This document shows positions 23,901 through 33,741 of a stretch of DNA of 64,000 nucleotides, in pieces. The stretch is from the NCBI RefSeq assembly GCF_914484835.1, contig NZ_CAJZAR010000088.1, positions 1-64,000 of the forward strand. The letters run 5' to 3'. The notes under the pieces are model-generated. The model ran no database searches. It was given only the letters and a program-made list of their open reading frames with translations, and had not been told where the DNA came from. Each line of letters opens with the position of its first letter. Within the stretch, counting starts at the first letter, position 1. The DNA is from Paraburkholderia tropica (lineage in GTDB: Bacteria; Pseudomonadota; Gammaproteobacteria; Burkholderiales; Burkholderiaceae). Position numbers and translations under genes: made by a program.

Positions 23901-23960
23901 TCACCGGTTTCCTTTTATGTCGGCCGGTTTGCTTTTACATCGGCCGGTTTTCGTTTTATC
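23901..23960 (+). repeat. Three tandem copies of a 20-bp unit before the TPR glycosyltransferase gene
   Basis: Copies start at 23901, 23921 and 23941. Each is a CCGGTTT core followed by a T-rich CTTTTA-type half; copies 2 and 3 begin CGGCCGGTTT. The period is exactly 20 bp, about two DNA turns, which would place sites on one face of the helix. It lies about 90 bp before the chosen start of the downstream gene. Confidence 0.65.
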
Positions 23961-24049
23961 GGGCTGGATCGCGTGTTGCGTCCGGCTTGCTCACCGCTCT
24001 CACCTCCATCCGATTGCACGCCACGGCCGATGCCGATGGCCCGCCCATC

Positions 24050-26335
24050 ATGAATCCCGTCGATCCCGCTCTTACCGCCGGCACGTTCGCCGACGCCGTC
24101 GCCGCCTGGCGCGCCGGTGCACACGACGACGCCCGCGCGCGCTGCGCACGGCTGATCGCCGCCAACGCGCACGATGCCGACGCGCTGCATCTCGCAGGGA
24201 TTCTCGACACGCCGCGCGACCGGCTGGCGGCGCGCGCACTGATCGAGCGCGCGCTGGCCGTGCGCGCCGACGCCAATTTCCTCGTGAGCCTCGCGCTCAC
24301 CTACGATGCGTCGACGCAGGCGAGCGCCGCCATCGCCACGCTCGAACGCGCGCTCGCGCTCCAGCCCGACTCCGTCATCGCGCTGAACAATCTCGCCAAT
24401 CTGCACGCGCGGCAGGGCGACACGGCGCGCGCGCTGGCGCTGTTCGAACGCGTGCTGGCGCTCGCGCCCGATTACGCGGCGGCGTATTACAACTACGGCA
24501 GCCTGCTGCTGACGAGCGGCGCGCCCGAGCGCGCGGAGGCGCCGCTGCGGCGCGCCGTGGCGCTCGACGCGGGCTACGTGAACGCCTGGAACAATCTGGC
24601 GAACGCCCTGATCGCGCTCAACCGCACGGGCGAGGCGCGGGCGCTGCTCGAACACGCGCGCACGCTCGCGCCCGATGCGCCCGACGTGCTCACGAATCTC
24701 GGCTGCCTGCTGCGCGCGATCGGCCGTCACGACGAGGCGCGCGATGCGCTCTCGCGCGCGCTCGTCCGGCAGCCGGGCAACGCGGCGGCGTGGAACAACC
24801 TCGGCAATGTGAACGTCGATCTCGCGCGCCCCGACGACGCACTCGTGTGCTTCCGGCGCGCCATCGAGATCGACGCGCAGTTCGCGAACGCGCACAGCAA
24901 TCTCGGCAACGTGTTCAAGAACATGGGCCGCATCGAGGACGCCATCGCCGCCTACCGGCGCGCGCTCGCCTGCGATCCCGGCAATCTGGGCGCGCACAGC
25001 AATCTGGTCTACGCGTGCACCTTCGCGAGCGACGACGGCCACGCGATCCGCGCGGAAACCGAGCGCTTCGCCGCCGCGCACGAGGCCGCGTGGCTCGGCG
25101 CTCCGTCTGGGCCGCTTGGGCCGTCAGGGCCGCGTGCGCCCGCCGCGTATGCGAACACGCCGGAACCGGCGCGGCGGCTGCGCATCGGCTATGTCTCGCC
25201 CGATTTCCGCAACCATTGCCAGGCGCTGTTCATGCAGCCGCTGCTCGCGCATCACGACCACGCGACCTTCGAGATCGTCGGTTATTCGCTCGTCGCGCAA
25301 CCCGACGACACCACGGCGCGTCTCGCCGCGCACGCGGACCACTGGCGCGACGTGAGCCAGCTCGACGACGAACGCCTCGCGCAGCAGATTCGCGCCGACG
25401 GCATCGATATCCTCGTGGATCTGACGATGCACATGGACGGCGCGCGGCGCCTGCTGTTCGCGCGGCGGCCCGCGCCGGTGCAGGTGGCGTGGCTCGCGTA
25501 TCCGGGCACCACGGGCAGTCCGGCGCTGGGCTGGCGGCTCAGCGATCCGTGGCTCGATCCGCGCGACGTGCCGGATATCGAGGCGCACTACACCGAGCGC
25601 ACGCTGCGTCTGCCCGACACCTTCTGGTGCTACGACGCGCAGGCGCCCGGCGTCGAGGTGAACGCGCTGCCCGCGCAAGCGGCGATCGAGTCGGCAATCC
25701 AGGCGGCAATCGAGTCGGCGACCCATGCAGCGAGTGCGCCGCTCGTCACGCTCGGCTGCCTCAACAATCCGTGCAAGCTCACCGACGCCACCTTCGCGCT
25801 GTGGTCGGCCGTGTTCGCCGCGCTGCGCGACGCCGGGCAGGCGCGGCTCGTGCTGATGGCGCCGCCGGGCAGCGCGCGCGAGCGCCTGGGCACGCGGCTC
25901 GCGGCGCACGGCATCGATCCGGCGCAGGTGAGCTACGTGGGCTTCCAGGCGCGGAACGACTATCTGCGCACGTGGTCGCAGATCGACCTCGCGCTCGACA
26001 CCTTCCCGTACAACGGCCACACCACGAGCCTCGATGCGTTCTGGATGGGCGTGCCCGTGCCCACGCGCGTGGGCCGCAGCGCCGCGAGCCGCGCGGGGCT
26101 CTCGCTGCTCGCCAATCTCGGCTTGCCCGAACTGGTCGCGCACAGCGACGCGGAATACGTCGACATCGTCGTCTCGCTGGCGCGCGATCTGCCGCGCCTT
26201 GCCGCGCTGCGCGCCGGTTTGCGCGCGCGCATGGAAGCTTCGCCGCTGATGGACGGCGCGCGTTTTGCGCGCGGCATGGAAGCCGCGATACGCGAGATGT
26301 GGCGCGACTGGTGCGGGCGCGCGGCCGCGGCGTGA
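24050..26335 (+). CDS. TPR-repeat glycosyltransferase of the GT41 (O-GlcNAc transferase-like) type
   Basis: The product is about 761 residues. Residues 60-350 hold eight or so TPR units (repeats such as AAAYYNYGSLLLTSGAPERAEAPLRRAVAL, NAAAWNNLGNVNVDLARPDDALVCFRRAIEI). From about residue 380 a GT41-like catalytic region begins (RLRIGYVSPDFRNHCQALFMQPLL), with VQVAWLAYPGTTGSPALGWRLSDP, VTLGCLNNPCKLTDATFALWSAV and DLALDTFPYNGHTTSLDAFWMGVPV, the UDP-sugar pocket. Such proteins modify Ser/Thr or Asn of protein targets. The frame is open to 23891; 24050 gives the natural N-terminus but has no strong RBS. A cytoplasmic enzyme; its target is unknown. Confidence 0.85.
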   Translation: MNPVDPALTAGTFADAVAAWRAGAHDDARARCARLIAANAHDADALHLAGILDTPRDRLAARALIERALAVRADANFLVSLALTYDASTQASAAIATLERALALQPDSVIALNNLANLHARQGDTARALALFERVLALAPDYAAAYYNYGSLLLTSGAPERAEAPLRRAVALDAGYVNAWNNLANALIALNRTGEARALLEHARTLAPDAPDVLTNLGCLLRAIGRHDEARDALSRALVRQPGNAAAWNNLGNVNVDLARPDDALVCFRRAIEIDAQFANAHSNLGNVFKNMGRIEDAIAAYRRALACDPGNLGAHSNLVYACTFASDDGHAIRAETERFAAAHEAAWLGAPSGPLGPSGPRAPAAYANTPEPARRLRIGYVSPDFRNHCQALFMQPLLAHHDHATFEIVGYSLVAQPDDTTARLAAHADHWRDVSQLDDERLAQQIRADGIDILVDLTMHMDGARRLLFARRPAPVQVAWLAYPGTTGSPALGWRLSDPWLDPRDVPDIEAHYTERTLRLPDTFWCYDAQAPGVEVNALPAQAAIESAIQAAIESATHAASAPLVTLGCLNNPCKLTDATFALWSAVFAALRDAGQARLVLMAPPGSARERLGTRLAAHGIDPAQVSYVGFQARNDYLRTWSQIDLALDTFPYNGHTTSLDAFWMGVPVPTRVGRSAASRAGLSLLANLGLPELVAHSDAEYVDIVVSLARDLPRLAALRAGLRARMEASPLMDGARFARGMEAAIREMWRDWCGRAAAA

Positions 26336-26463
26336 AATGCGCCACAGAAACAAAACAGCCCCATAAACGGTGATAAAACTACCAAAAGTGAGCAATAAAT
26401 CGTGCGAATCGCGTGAGCCGTCGACACCCTGAATCGGCGGGACGCGCTTCGGCGCACGCCTGT

Positions 26464-26508
26464 CAAGCGAGCGTTTTCCACGAGTCCCGGGACTTTTTGG
26501 CTCGCTTG
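26464..26508. promoter_or_regulatory. Inverted repeat overlapping the -35 of the dpp operon promoter
   Basis: CAAGCGAG (26464-26471) is the exact reverse complement of CTCGCTTG (26501-26508), separated by 29 nt. The right arm overlaps the predicted -35 hexamer, so it may be an operator. No regulator gene is adjacent. Confidence 0.35.
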
Positions 26509-26535
26509 TGACGGCGTAGAGAGGGCAGGTAAGAT
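26506..26535 (+). promoter_or_regulatory. Putative promoter of the dipeptide transporter operon
   Basis: TTGTGA (26506-26511), 18 nt, TAAGAT (26530-26535). The predicted start near 26542 leaves a ~35-nt leader before the binding-protein gene. Confidence 0.5.
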
Positions 26536-26576
26536 CGCGCTACGCTGGCTCAGGCCGGCATCGAACTGGAGGAAAC

Positions 26577-28211
26577 ATGAAAGAAAACAAACTGTTGCGT
26601 GCCGCACGACTGACGTCTCTCGTGACGCTCGCAGCGGCATCGATTGCAGGCGCCCCGCTCGCGCACGCCGCCGGCAGCATTCCGAACAAGACGCTCGTCT
26701 ACTGCTCGGAAGGCAGCCCCGCCGGTTTCGACCCGGCGCAGTACACGACCGGCGTCGACTTCACCGCGAACACGTTCACCGTCTATAACCGTCTCGTCGA
26801 ATTCGAACGCGGCGGCACCAAGGTCGAGCCGGGCCTCGCGCAATCGTGGGACGTTTCCCCCGACGGCAAGACCTACACGTTCCATCTGCGCCACGGCGTG
26901 AAGTTCCAGACCACCTCGTTCTTCAAGCCCTCGCGCGAATTCGACGCCGACGACGTCGTGTTCACGTTCCAGCGCATGCTCGATCCGAACCAGCCGTTCC
27001 GCAAGGCGTATCCGGTGTCGTTCCCGTACTTCACCGACATGGGCCTCGACAAGTTGATCGCCAAGGTCGAAAAGGTCGATCCGTACACCGTGAAGTTCAC
27101 GCTGAACGAGCCGAACGCGCCGTTCATCCAGAACATGGCGATGGAATTCGCGTCGATTCTCTCGGCCGAATACGCCGATCAGCTGATGAAGGCCGGCAAG
27201 GCCGCCGACATGAACCAGTTCCCGGTCGGCACGGGCCCGTTCATCTTCAAGAGCTACACGAAGGACGCGACGATCCGCTTCGACGGCAATCCCGACTACT
27301 GGAAGCCCAACACGGTGAAGATCTCGAAGCTGATCTTCTCGATCACGCCGGACGCGAGCGTGCGCGTGCAGAAGCTCAAGCGCGACGAATGCCAGGTGAT
27401 GAGCTATCCGCGTCCCGCCGACATCGCGCCGCTGAAGGCCGATGCGAACATCGCCATGCCGTCGCAGCCGGGCTTCAACCTCGGCTATCTGTCGTACACG
27501 GTCACGCGCAAGCCGATGGACAAGCTCGAAGTGCGTCAGGCGCTCGACATGGCGATCAACAAGAAAGCGATCATCGAGTCGGTGTACCAGGGCGCGGGCC
27601 AGGCGGCGACCAATCCGATGCCGCCCACGCAATGGTCCTACGACAAGTCGCTGACGGCGCAGCCGTACGACACGGCGAAGGCCAAGGCGCTGCTCGCGAA
27701 GGCCGGTTTCCCGAACGGCTTCGAGATGACGCTCTGGGCGATGCCGGTGCAGCGTCCGTATAACCCGAACGCGCGTCTGATGGCCGAGATGATCCAGGCC
27801 GACTGGGCCAAGATCGGCGTGAAGGCGAAGATCGTCACGTACGAGTGGGGCGAGTACATCAAGCGCGCGCACGCGGGCGAGGACGACTCGATGCTGATCG
27901 GCTGGACGGGCGACAATGGCGACCCGGACAACTGGCTCGGCACGCTGCTCGGCTGCGACGCCGTGAACGGCAACAACTTCGGCAAGTGGTGCTACAAGCC
28001 GTTCGACGACCTGGTCCAGAAGGGCCGTCAGACGTCGAATCAGGCCGAGCGCACGAAGATCTACACGCAGGCGCAGCAGATTTTCGCGCAGCAGCTGCCG
28101 TTCTCGCCGATCGCCCACTCGACCGTCTATCAGCCGGTCAGCAAGAAGGTGATCGACATGCGCATCGAGCCGCTGGGCTACGCGCGCTTCGACGGCGTGG
28201 GCATGCAGTAA
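26577..28211 (+). CDS. dppA: Dipeptide/oligopeptide ABC transporter periplasmic binding protein
   Basis: The 544-residue product is a cluster C solute-binding protein of the DppA/OppA family (SBP_bac_5). The first ~31 residues are a Sec signal ending in PLAHA. The mature start TLVYCSEGSPAGFDPAQYTTGVDFTANTFTVYNRLVEF and later motifs KTYTFHLRHGVKFQTT, PVGTGPFIFKSYTKDATIRFDGNPDYW and LIGWTGDNGDPDNWLGTLLGCDA closely follow DppA. GGAGG precedes the ATG. It heads a five-gene import operon. DppA homologues may also bind haem or aminolevulinate, so the exact ligand is open. Confidence 0.93.
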   Translation: MKENKLLRAARLTSLVTLAAASIAGAPLAHAAGSIPNKTLVYCSEGSPAGFDPAQYTTGVDFTANTFTVYNRLVEFERGGTKVEPGLAQSWDVSPDGKTYTFHLRHGVKFQTTSFFKPSREFDADDVVFTFQRMLDPNQPFRKAYPVSFPYFTDMGLDKLIAKVEKVDPYTVKFTLNEPNAPFIQNMAMEFASILSAEYADQLMKAGKAADMNQFPVGTGPFIFKSYTKDATIRFDGNPDYWKPNTVKISKLIFSITPDASVRVQKLKRDECQVMSYPRPADIAPLKADANIAMPSQPGFNLGYLSYTVTRKPMDKLEVRQALDMAINKKAIIESVYQGAGQAATNPMPPTQWSYDKSLTAQPYDTAKAKALLAKAGFPNGFEMTLWAMPVQRPYNPNARLMAEMIQADWAKIGVKAKIVTYEWGEYIKRAHAGEDDSMLIGWTGDNGDPDNWLGTLLGCDAVNGNNFGKWCYKPFDDLVQKGRQTSNQAERTKIYTQAQQIFAQQLPFSPIAHSTVYQPVSKKVIDMRIEPLGYARFDGVGMQ

Positions 28212-28228
28212 AGATCATCGGGTAAGAC

Positions 28229-28304
28229 TTTCCGCTTCGCCCGCACACCGGGAAAAGAAGCGGAAAATGGTCCGGCGACCGGGGTCACGAGCCCCTGTCG
28301 CCGG
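28229..28304 (+). other. Two consecutive hairpins between dppA and dppB
   Basis: The first pairs TTTCCGCTTC (28229-28238) with GAAGCGGAAA (28257-28266). The second pairs CCGGCGAC-c-GGGG (28272-28284) with CCCC-t-GTCGCCGG (28292-28304). Neither has a T-run. Such structures after a binding-protein gene commonly protect its mRNA 3' end and lower expression of the permease genes. Confidence 0.65.
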
Positions 28305-28350
28305 TTGCGTTTCCATTCAGGCTCATTGAAGTTTTAGGGGGGAACACCAC

Positions 28351-29364
28351 ATGTTCCGCTTCGTATTGCGCCGCATCGGCATGGTGATTCCGACGTTCAT
28401 CGGCATCACGATTCTGGCGTTCGCGCTCATTCACCTGATTCCGGGCGACCCCATCGAAGTGATGATGGGCGAACGCGGCGTCGATCCTCAAATGCACGCC
28501 GACGCGATGCACCGCCTCGGGCTCGACGAGCCCCTGCCGATGCAGTATCTGCACTACGTCGGCCACGCGCTGCAAGGCAATCTCGGCACCTCGATCATCA
28601 CCAACACGAGCGTGATGGGCGAGTTCCTGGCGCGCTTTCCCGCCACCGTCGAACTGTCGATCTGCGCGCTGATCTTCGCGCTCGTGATCGGCCTGCCCGC
28701 GGGCGTGTTCGCGGCGCTGCGGCGCGGCACCGTGGTCGATCACGGCGTGATGGGCACGGCGCTCACCGGCTACTCCATGCCGATTTTCTGGTGGGGCCTC
28801 ATCCTCATCATGGTGTTCTCGTCGAAGCTCGGCTGGACGCCGGTTTCCGGGCGCATCGCGGTGGAGTTCGACATTCCGCGCGTGACCGGCTTCATGCTGA
28901 TCGACTCGCTGCTGCCGGGCACCGACGAAGGCTCGTTCAAGTCCGCGCTCTCGCATCTGATCCTGCCCGCGATCGTGCTCGGCACGATTCCGCTCGCGGT
29001 GGTCGCGCGCATGACGCGCTCGTCGATGCTCGAAGTGCTGCGCGAGGACTACATCCGCACCGCGCGCGCCAAGGGTCTTTCGCCCGTGCGCGTGATCGTC
29101 GTGCACGCGCTGCGCAACGCGCTGATTCCCGTCGTGACCGTGATCGGCCTGCAGGTCGGCACGCTGCTCGCGGGCGCGGTGCTCACCGAAACATTGTTCT
29201 CCTGGCCCGGCATCGGCAAATGGCTGATCGACGCGATCAGCCGCCGCGATTATCCGGTGGTGCAGGGCGGCATTCTCATGATCGCGACGCTCGTGATCCT
29301 CGTGAATCTGGTCGTCGATCTGCTGTACGGCGTGCTGAATCCGCGCATTCGCCATACGAGGTAA
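28351..29364 (+). CDS. dppB: Dipeptide ABC transporter permease DppB
   Basis: The 337-residue product is an inner-membrane permease with about six spans, starting MFRFVLRRIGMVIPTFIGITILAFALIHLIPGDP as in DppB/OppB. The cytoplasmic EAA loop that contacts the ATPases appears as EVLREDYIRTARAKGLSPVRVI. The end DLLYGVLNPRIRHTR is also typical. GGGGGGAA precedes the ATG. It follows dppA after two hairpins and pairs with DppC. Confidence 0.95.
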   Translation: MFRFVLRRIGMVIPTFIGITILAFALIHLIPGDPIEVMMGERGVDPQMHADAMHRLGLDEPLPMQYLHYVGHALQGNLGTSIITNTSVMGEFLARFPATVELSICALIFALVIGLPAGVFAALRRGTVVDHGVMGTALTGYSMPIFWWGLILIMVFSSKLGWTPVSGRIAVEFDIPRVTGFMLIDSLLPGTDEGSFKSALSHLILPAIVLGTIPLAVVARMTRSSMLEVLREDYIRTARAKGLSPVRVIVVHALRNALIPVVTVIGLQVGTLLAGAVLTETLFSWPGIGKWLIDAISRRDYPVVQGGILMIATLVILVNLVVDLLYGVLNPRIRHTR

Positions 29365-29418
29365 TCACGCCATGACGATGCAAACCCCACAACACCAAGA
29401 CAATCGAAAGGAGGCGTG

Positions 29419-30336
29419 ATGGCTGACATTCAGAACACCGCGCCGCGCGCGGTCACGCCGCCTTCGGGACGCGCGCTCGTGCTGCGCGAATTCTGGGCGA
29501 ACTTCTCGCGCAACAAGGGCGCCGTCGCCGCGGGCGTGATCGTGCTGCTGCTGGTTTTCGTGGCGATCTTCGCGCCGCTGATCGCCCCGCACAGCCCGAT
29601 CGAGCAATACCGCGACAACGTGAAGATTCCGCCCGCCTGGCTCGACGGCGGCAACTGGAAGTTCATTCTCGGCACCGACGAAGCGGGCCGCGACATCCTC
29701 TCGCGCCTGATGTTCGGCGCGCGCCTGTCGCTGTGGATCGGCTGCGTCTCGGTCGTGCTCGCGCTGATTCCGGGCATCGTGCTCGGGCTCGTCGCCGCGT
29801 TCTTCGAGAAATGGGCCGACACGCCGATCATGCGTCTGATGGACGTGCTGCTCGCGCTGCCGTCGCTGCTGCTCGCGGTCGCCGTGGTGGCGATCATCGG
29901 CCCGGGCCTGACCAACACGATGCTCGCGATCGCGATCGTCGCGTTGCCCGGCTATGTGCGTCTCACGCGCGGCTCGGCGCTCGGCGAACTGCACAAGGAA
30001 TACGTCACGGCCTCGCGCGTGGCGGGCGCGGGCACGCTGCGGCTGATGTTCTCGCAGGTGCTGCCCAACTGCACGGCGCCGCTGATCGTGCAGGCCACGC
30101 TCGGTTTCAGCTCGGCGATTCTCGACGCCGCCGCGCTCGGCTTTCTCGGCCTCGGCGTGCAGCCGCCCGCGGCGGAGTGGGGCGCGATGCTCGCCTCGGC
30201 GCGCGACTACATCGATAGCGCATGGTGGATCGTCACGATGCCTGGCCTGTCGATCCTGATCTCGGTGCTTGCGATCAATCTGCTCGGCGACGGGCTGCGC
30301 GACGCACTCGATCCCAAGCTGAAGCGGATGGCCTGA
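29419..30336 (+). CDS. dppC: Dipeptide ABC transporter permease DppC
   Basis: The 305-residue product is the second permease half. The N-terminal segment LREFWANFSRNKGAVAAGVIVLLLVFVAIFAPLIAPHSP and the motif WKFILGTDEAGRDILSRLMFGARLSL are DppC/OppC signatures; the EAA loop is LHKEYVTASRVAGAGTLRLMF. The ATG at 29419 has AAAGGAGG upstream; a GTG at 29416 is an alternative. It ends LLGDGLRDALDPKLKRM, as in relatives. Confidence 0.95.
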   Translation: MADIQNTAPRAVTPPSGRALVLREFWANFSRNKGAVAAGVIVLLLVFVAIFAPLIAPHSPIEQYRDNVKIPPAWLDGGNWKFILGTDEAGRDILSRLMFGARLSLWIGCVSVVLALIPGIVLGLVAAFFEKWADTPIMRLMDVLLALPSLLLAVAVVAIIGPGLTNTMLAIAIVALPGYVRLTRGSALGELHKEYVTASRVAGAGTLRLMFSQVLPNCTAPLIVQATLGFSSAILDAAALGFLGLGVQPPAAEWGAMLASARDYIDSAWWIVTMPGLSILISVLAINLLGDGLRDALDPKLKRMA

Positions 30337-30351
30337 TATGAAAACGACCCC

Positions 30352-30415
30352 CACACTCCCTTTGGTCGTTGCCCCCCGAGGGGGCGTCAGTCCTCTTGGG
30401 GCGGCCCGGCGAGGC
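30352..30415 (+). repeat. Hairpin-forming intergenic element between dppC and dppD
   Basis: An 84-bp gap holds a perfect stem GCCCCC/GGGGGC at 30371-30385 with a 3-nt loop, flanked by CACTCCCTTTGGTCG and a GGGGCGGCCCGGCGAGG tail. The composition differs from the genes around it and resembles the short dispersed intergenic repeats common in Burkholderiaceae, but copy number cannot be tested here. Confidence 0.4.
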
Positions 30416-30420
30416 CTGAC

Positions 30421-31448
30421 ATGACTGAAGAACTTCTATCCATCCGCAATCTGGCCGTGAATTTCAACGGCCTGCCCGCCGTCGACCGCGTGAATCTTTC
30501 CGTGGCGCCGGGCGAAGTGCTCGGCATCGTCGGCGAATCGGGTTCGGGCAAGAGCGTGACGATGATGGCGCTGATGGGCCTGATCGACGCGCCCGGCAAG
30601 GTCACGGCCGATTCGGTCACCTTCGATGGCCGCGATCTGCTCAACGCGACCGGCAAGGAGCGCCGCAGCATCGTCGGCAAGGACATCGCGATGGTGTTCC
30701 AGGACGCGCTTTCGAGCCTGAATCCGAGCTACACGGTCGGCTATCAGATCAAGGAAGTGCTCAAGCTGCACGAAGGTCTGCGCGGCGCGGCGCTGCATCG
30801 GCGCGCGCTCGAACTGCTCGACCAGGTGGGCATTCCCGACGCGAAGAACCGCATCGACAACTTCCCGCACCAGATGTCGGGCGGCATGAACCAGCGCGTG
30901 ATGATCGCGATGGCCGTGGCCTGCAATCCGAAGCTGCTGATCGCCGACGAGCCCACCACGGCGCTCGACGTGACGATCCAGGCGCAGATCATGGAACTGC
31001 TCGTGCGTCTGCAGAAGGAGCGCGGCATGGCGCTCGTGCTGATCTCGCACGATCTGGCCGTGGTCTCCGAAGTCGCGCAGCGCGTGGCCGTGATGTACGC
31101 GGGCGAGATCATCGAGACCAATCGCGTGCCGGACATCTTCGCGCGTCCGCATCATCCGTACACGGAGGCGCTGCTCGCGGCGATTCCCGAGCACAACCAG
31201 GGCGCGGCGCGCCTCGCCGCGCTGGCGGGCATGGTGCCGGGCCGCGACGATCGTCCGGGCGGCTGTCTGTTCGCGCCGCGCTGCAAGTACGTGATCGACG
31301 ACTGCAACAAGGCGCGCCCCGCGCTCGCCGAACTCGTCGATCTCGCCAGCGAAAGCGGCGGCTGCGCGCGCGTGCGCTGCATCAAGCCGCTGAACGTGCA
31401 GGGCAAGATGGCCGGTCAGGCAGTGAACCCCACGAACGGAGGCGCGCG

Positions 31449-31452
<4 letters not shown>
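30421..31452 (+). CDS. dppD: Dipeptide ABC transporter ATPase DppD
   Basis: The 343-residue product has Walker A (GESGSGKSV), the Q-loop region MVFQDALSSLNP, the ABC signature MSGGMNQRVMIAMA, Walker B (LLIADEPTTALD) and the switch His in LVLISHDLAVV. The C-terminal oligopeptide-transporter extension contains the Cys-rich [4Fe-4S]-type segment PGGCLFAPRCKYVIDDC typical of DppD/OppD. It overlaps dppF by ATGA. Confidence 0.96.
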
Positions 31453-32465
<1,013 letters not shown>

Positions 32466-32520
32466 TGAGGCAGCGGCGCGCCATGGTGCGCGCTGCGTGC
32501 ATTCAGACGGCTGCTCCGCC

Positions 32521-33741
32521 ATGTCGATGACGACGCGCGCGCGCTGGCAGGTGCGCGCGCAGTGGCTGGCGAGGAGGGCTCGCGCGGGTTTGCGGATGGT
32601 TTTTCGCTCGGAGTGGTGGGGTGCGGGTCCGATGTCCGGGCTGCGCGCGCCCTGGCGGGGTCTCGCGCGTGCGGCGATGGGCGCGGCGCTGGCGTTGGCG
32701 ATCGTGCTCGGCACTTACGCGGGCGACGCGCTCGCGGCGGGCGCCGCCGCCAATACGCCTAGCGCGCGTCCGCCTGTTCCGGGTATTCCGGCCACGTCCG
32801 GCTCGCGCCTGCCTTCGGGCGGCGGCCTGCCCGGCTTCCATTCGCCGCCCGCCGTGCCCAGCTACGCCTCGGGCACCACCGCCGGCGGCCCGGTGCGCAC
32901 CCGGCCCGCGCGCATGCCGTTCTATGTCGCCACGCGCGGCACCACCACCATCTATCTGCTCGGCACGCTCCACGTGGGCGATCCGGTCGACTATCCGCCC
33001 GGCCAGCCGTTTCGCGCGCCCATTCTCGCGGCGCTCAACGCCTCGCCGACACTCGCGCTGGAGCTGTCTCCCGACGATCTGCTGGTCTCGCAGGACGACG
33101 TCTCGAAATACGGCGTCTGCCGCAAACCCTGTCTCGAACAACTGCTGCCCGAGCCGCTGTGGATGAAGCTGGCGGCGCGCATGCGCGGCAATCCCGAGGC
33201 GCTCGCCGAGATGCGCAAGATGAAGCCGTGGCTCGCCTCGCTGCTGGTGGAAACCTACGATTCGCTGAGCGCGGGCCTGCAAACCGAGTACGGCACCGAG
33301 GCGCAATTGCAGAACGTGTTCCTGCGCCTGAAGGGGCGGCGCATCGTCGGGCTGGAGACGCTGTCCGAGCAGATGCGCGCGTTCACGAACCTGAACCTCG
33401 CGCAGCAGCGCGAAATGCTGGCGCAGGATCTCGCGCAGACGCCCGCGCAGAACGTGGCCGACGTGCAGACGCTGCTGCGCCTCTGGCGCGTGGGCGATGC
33501 CGATGCCATCGCCGCCTGGGAAGCCGCGCGTACCGAAAAGCTCTCGCACGACTGGCGCGTGGCGGCGTCGGTGGACAACCGCATCGTCTACGAGCGCAAC
33601 CGGCGCTTCGTCGTGCGCATGCAGCAGTACGCGGCGCCGAACAAGCCGCTGTTCGTGGCGATCGGCGCGCTGCATCTGGGCGGGCGCAAAGGGGTGCTGC
33701 AGTTGCTGCGCCAGCGCGGTTTCACGGTCGATCCGGGTTGA
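32521..33741 (+). CDS. TraB/GumN family protein
   Basis: From the chosen ATG the product is about 406 residues. A signal peptide or membrane anchor lies at about residues 45-75 (AAMGAALALAIVLGTYAGDALAAG), so an internal start at 32632 giving a standard signal peptide is also plausible. After a Pro/Gly-rich linker, the TraB/GumN domain begins (PFYVATRGTTTIYLLGTLHVGDP), with the family GTLHVGD motif and a second conserved segment NKPLFVAIGALHLGGRKGVLQLLRQRGFTV containing GALHLxG. Related proteins (TIKI) are predicted metal-dependent proteases. It follows the dpp genes and its 3' end overlaps the convergent TPR gene by 20 bp. Confidence 0.85.
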   Translation: MSMTTRARWQVRAQWLARRARAGLRMVFRSEWWGAGPMSGLRAPWRGLARAAMGAALALAIVLGTYAGDALAAGAAANTPSARPPVPGIPATSGSRLPSGGGLPGFHSPPAVPSYASGTTAGGPVRTRPARMPFYVATRGTTTIYLLGTLHVGDPVDYPPGQPFRAPILAALNASPTLALELSPDDLLVSQDDVSKYGVCRKPCLEQLLPEPLWMKLAARMRGNPEALAEMRKMKPWLASLLVETYDSLSAGLQTEYGTEAQLQNVFLRLKGRRIVGLETLSEQMRAFTNLNLAQQREMLAQDLAQTPAQNVADVQTLLRLWRVGDADAIAAWEAARTEKLSHDWRVAASVDNRIVYERNRRFVVRMQQYAAPNKPLFVAIGALHLGGRKGVLQLLRQRGFTVDPG

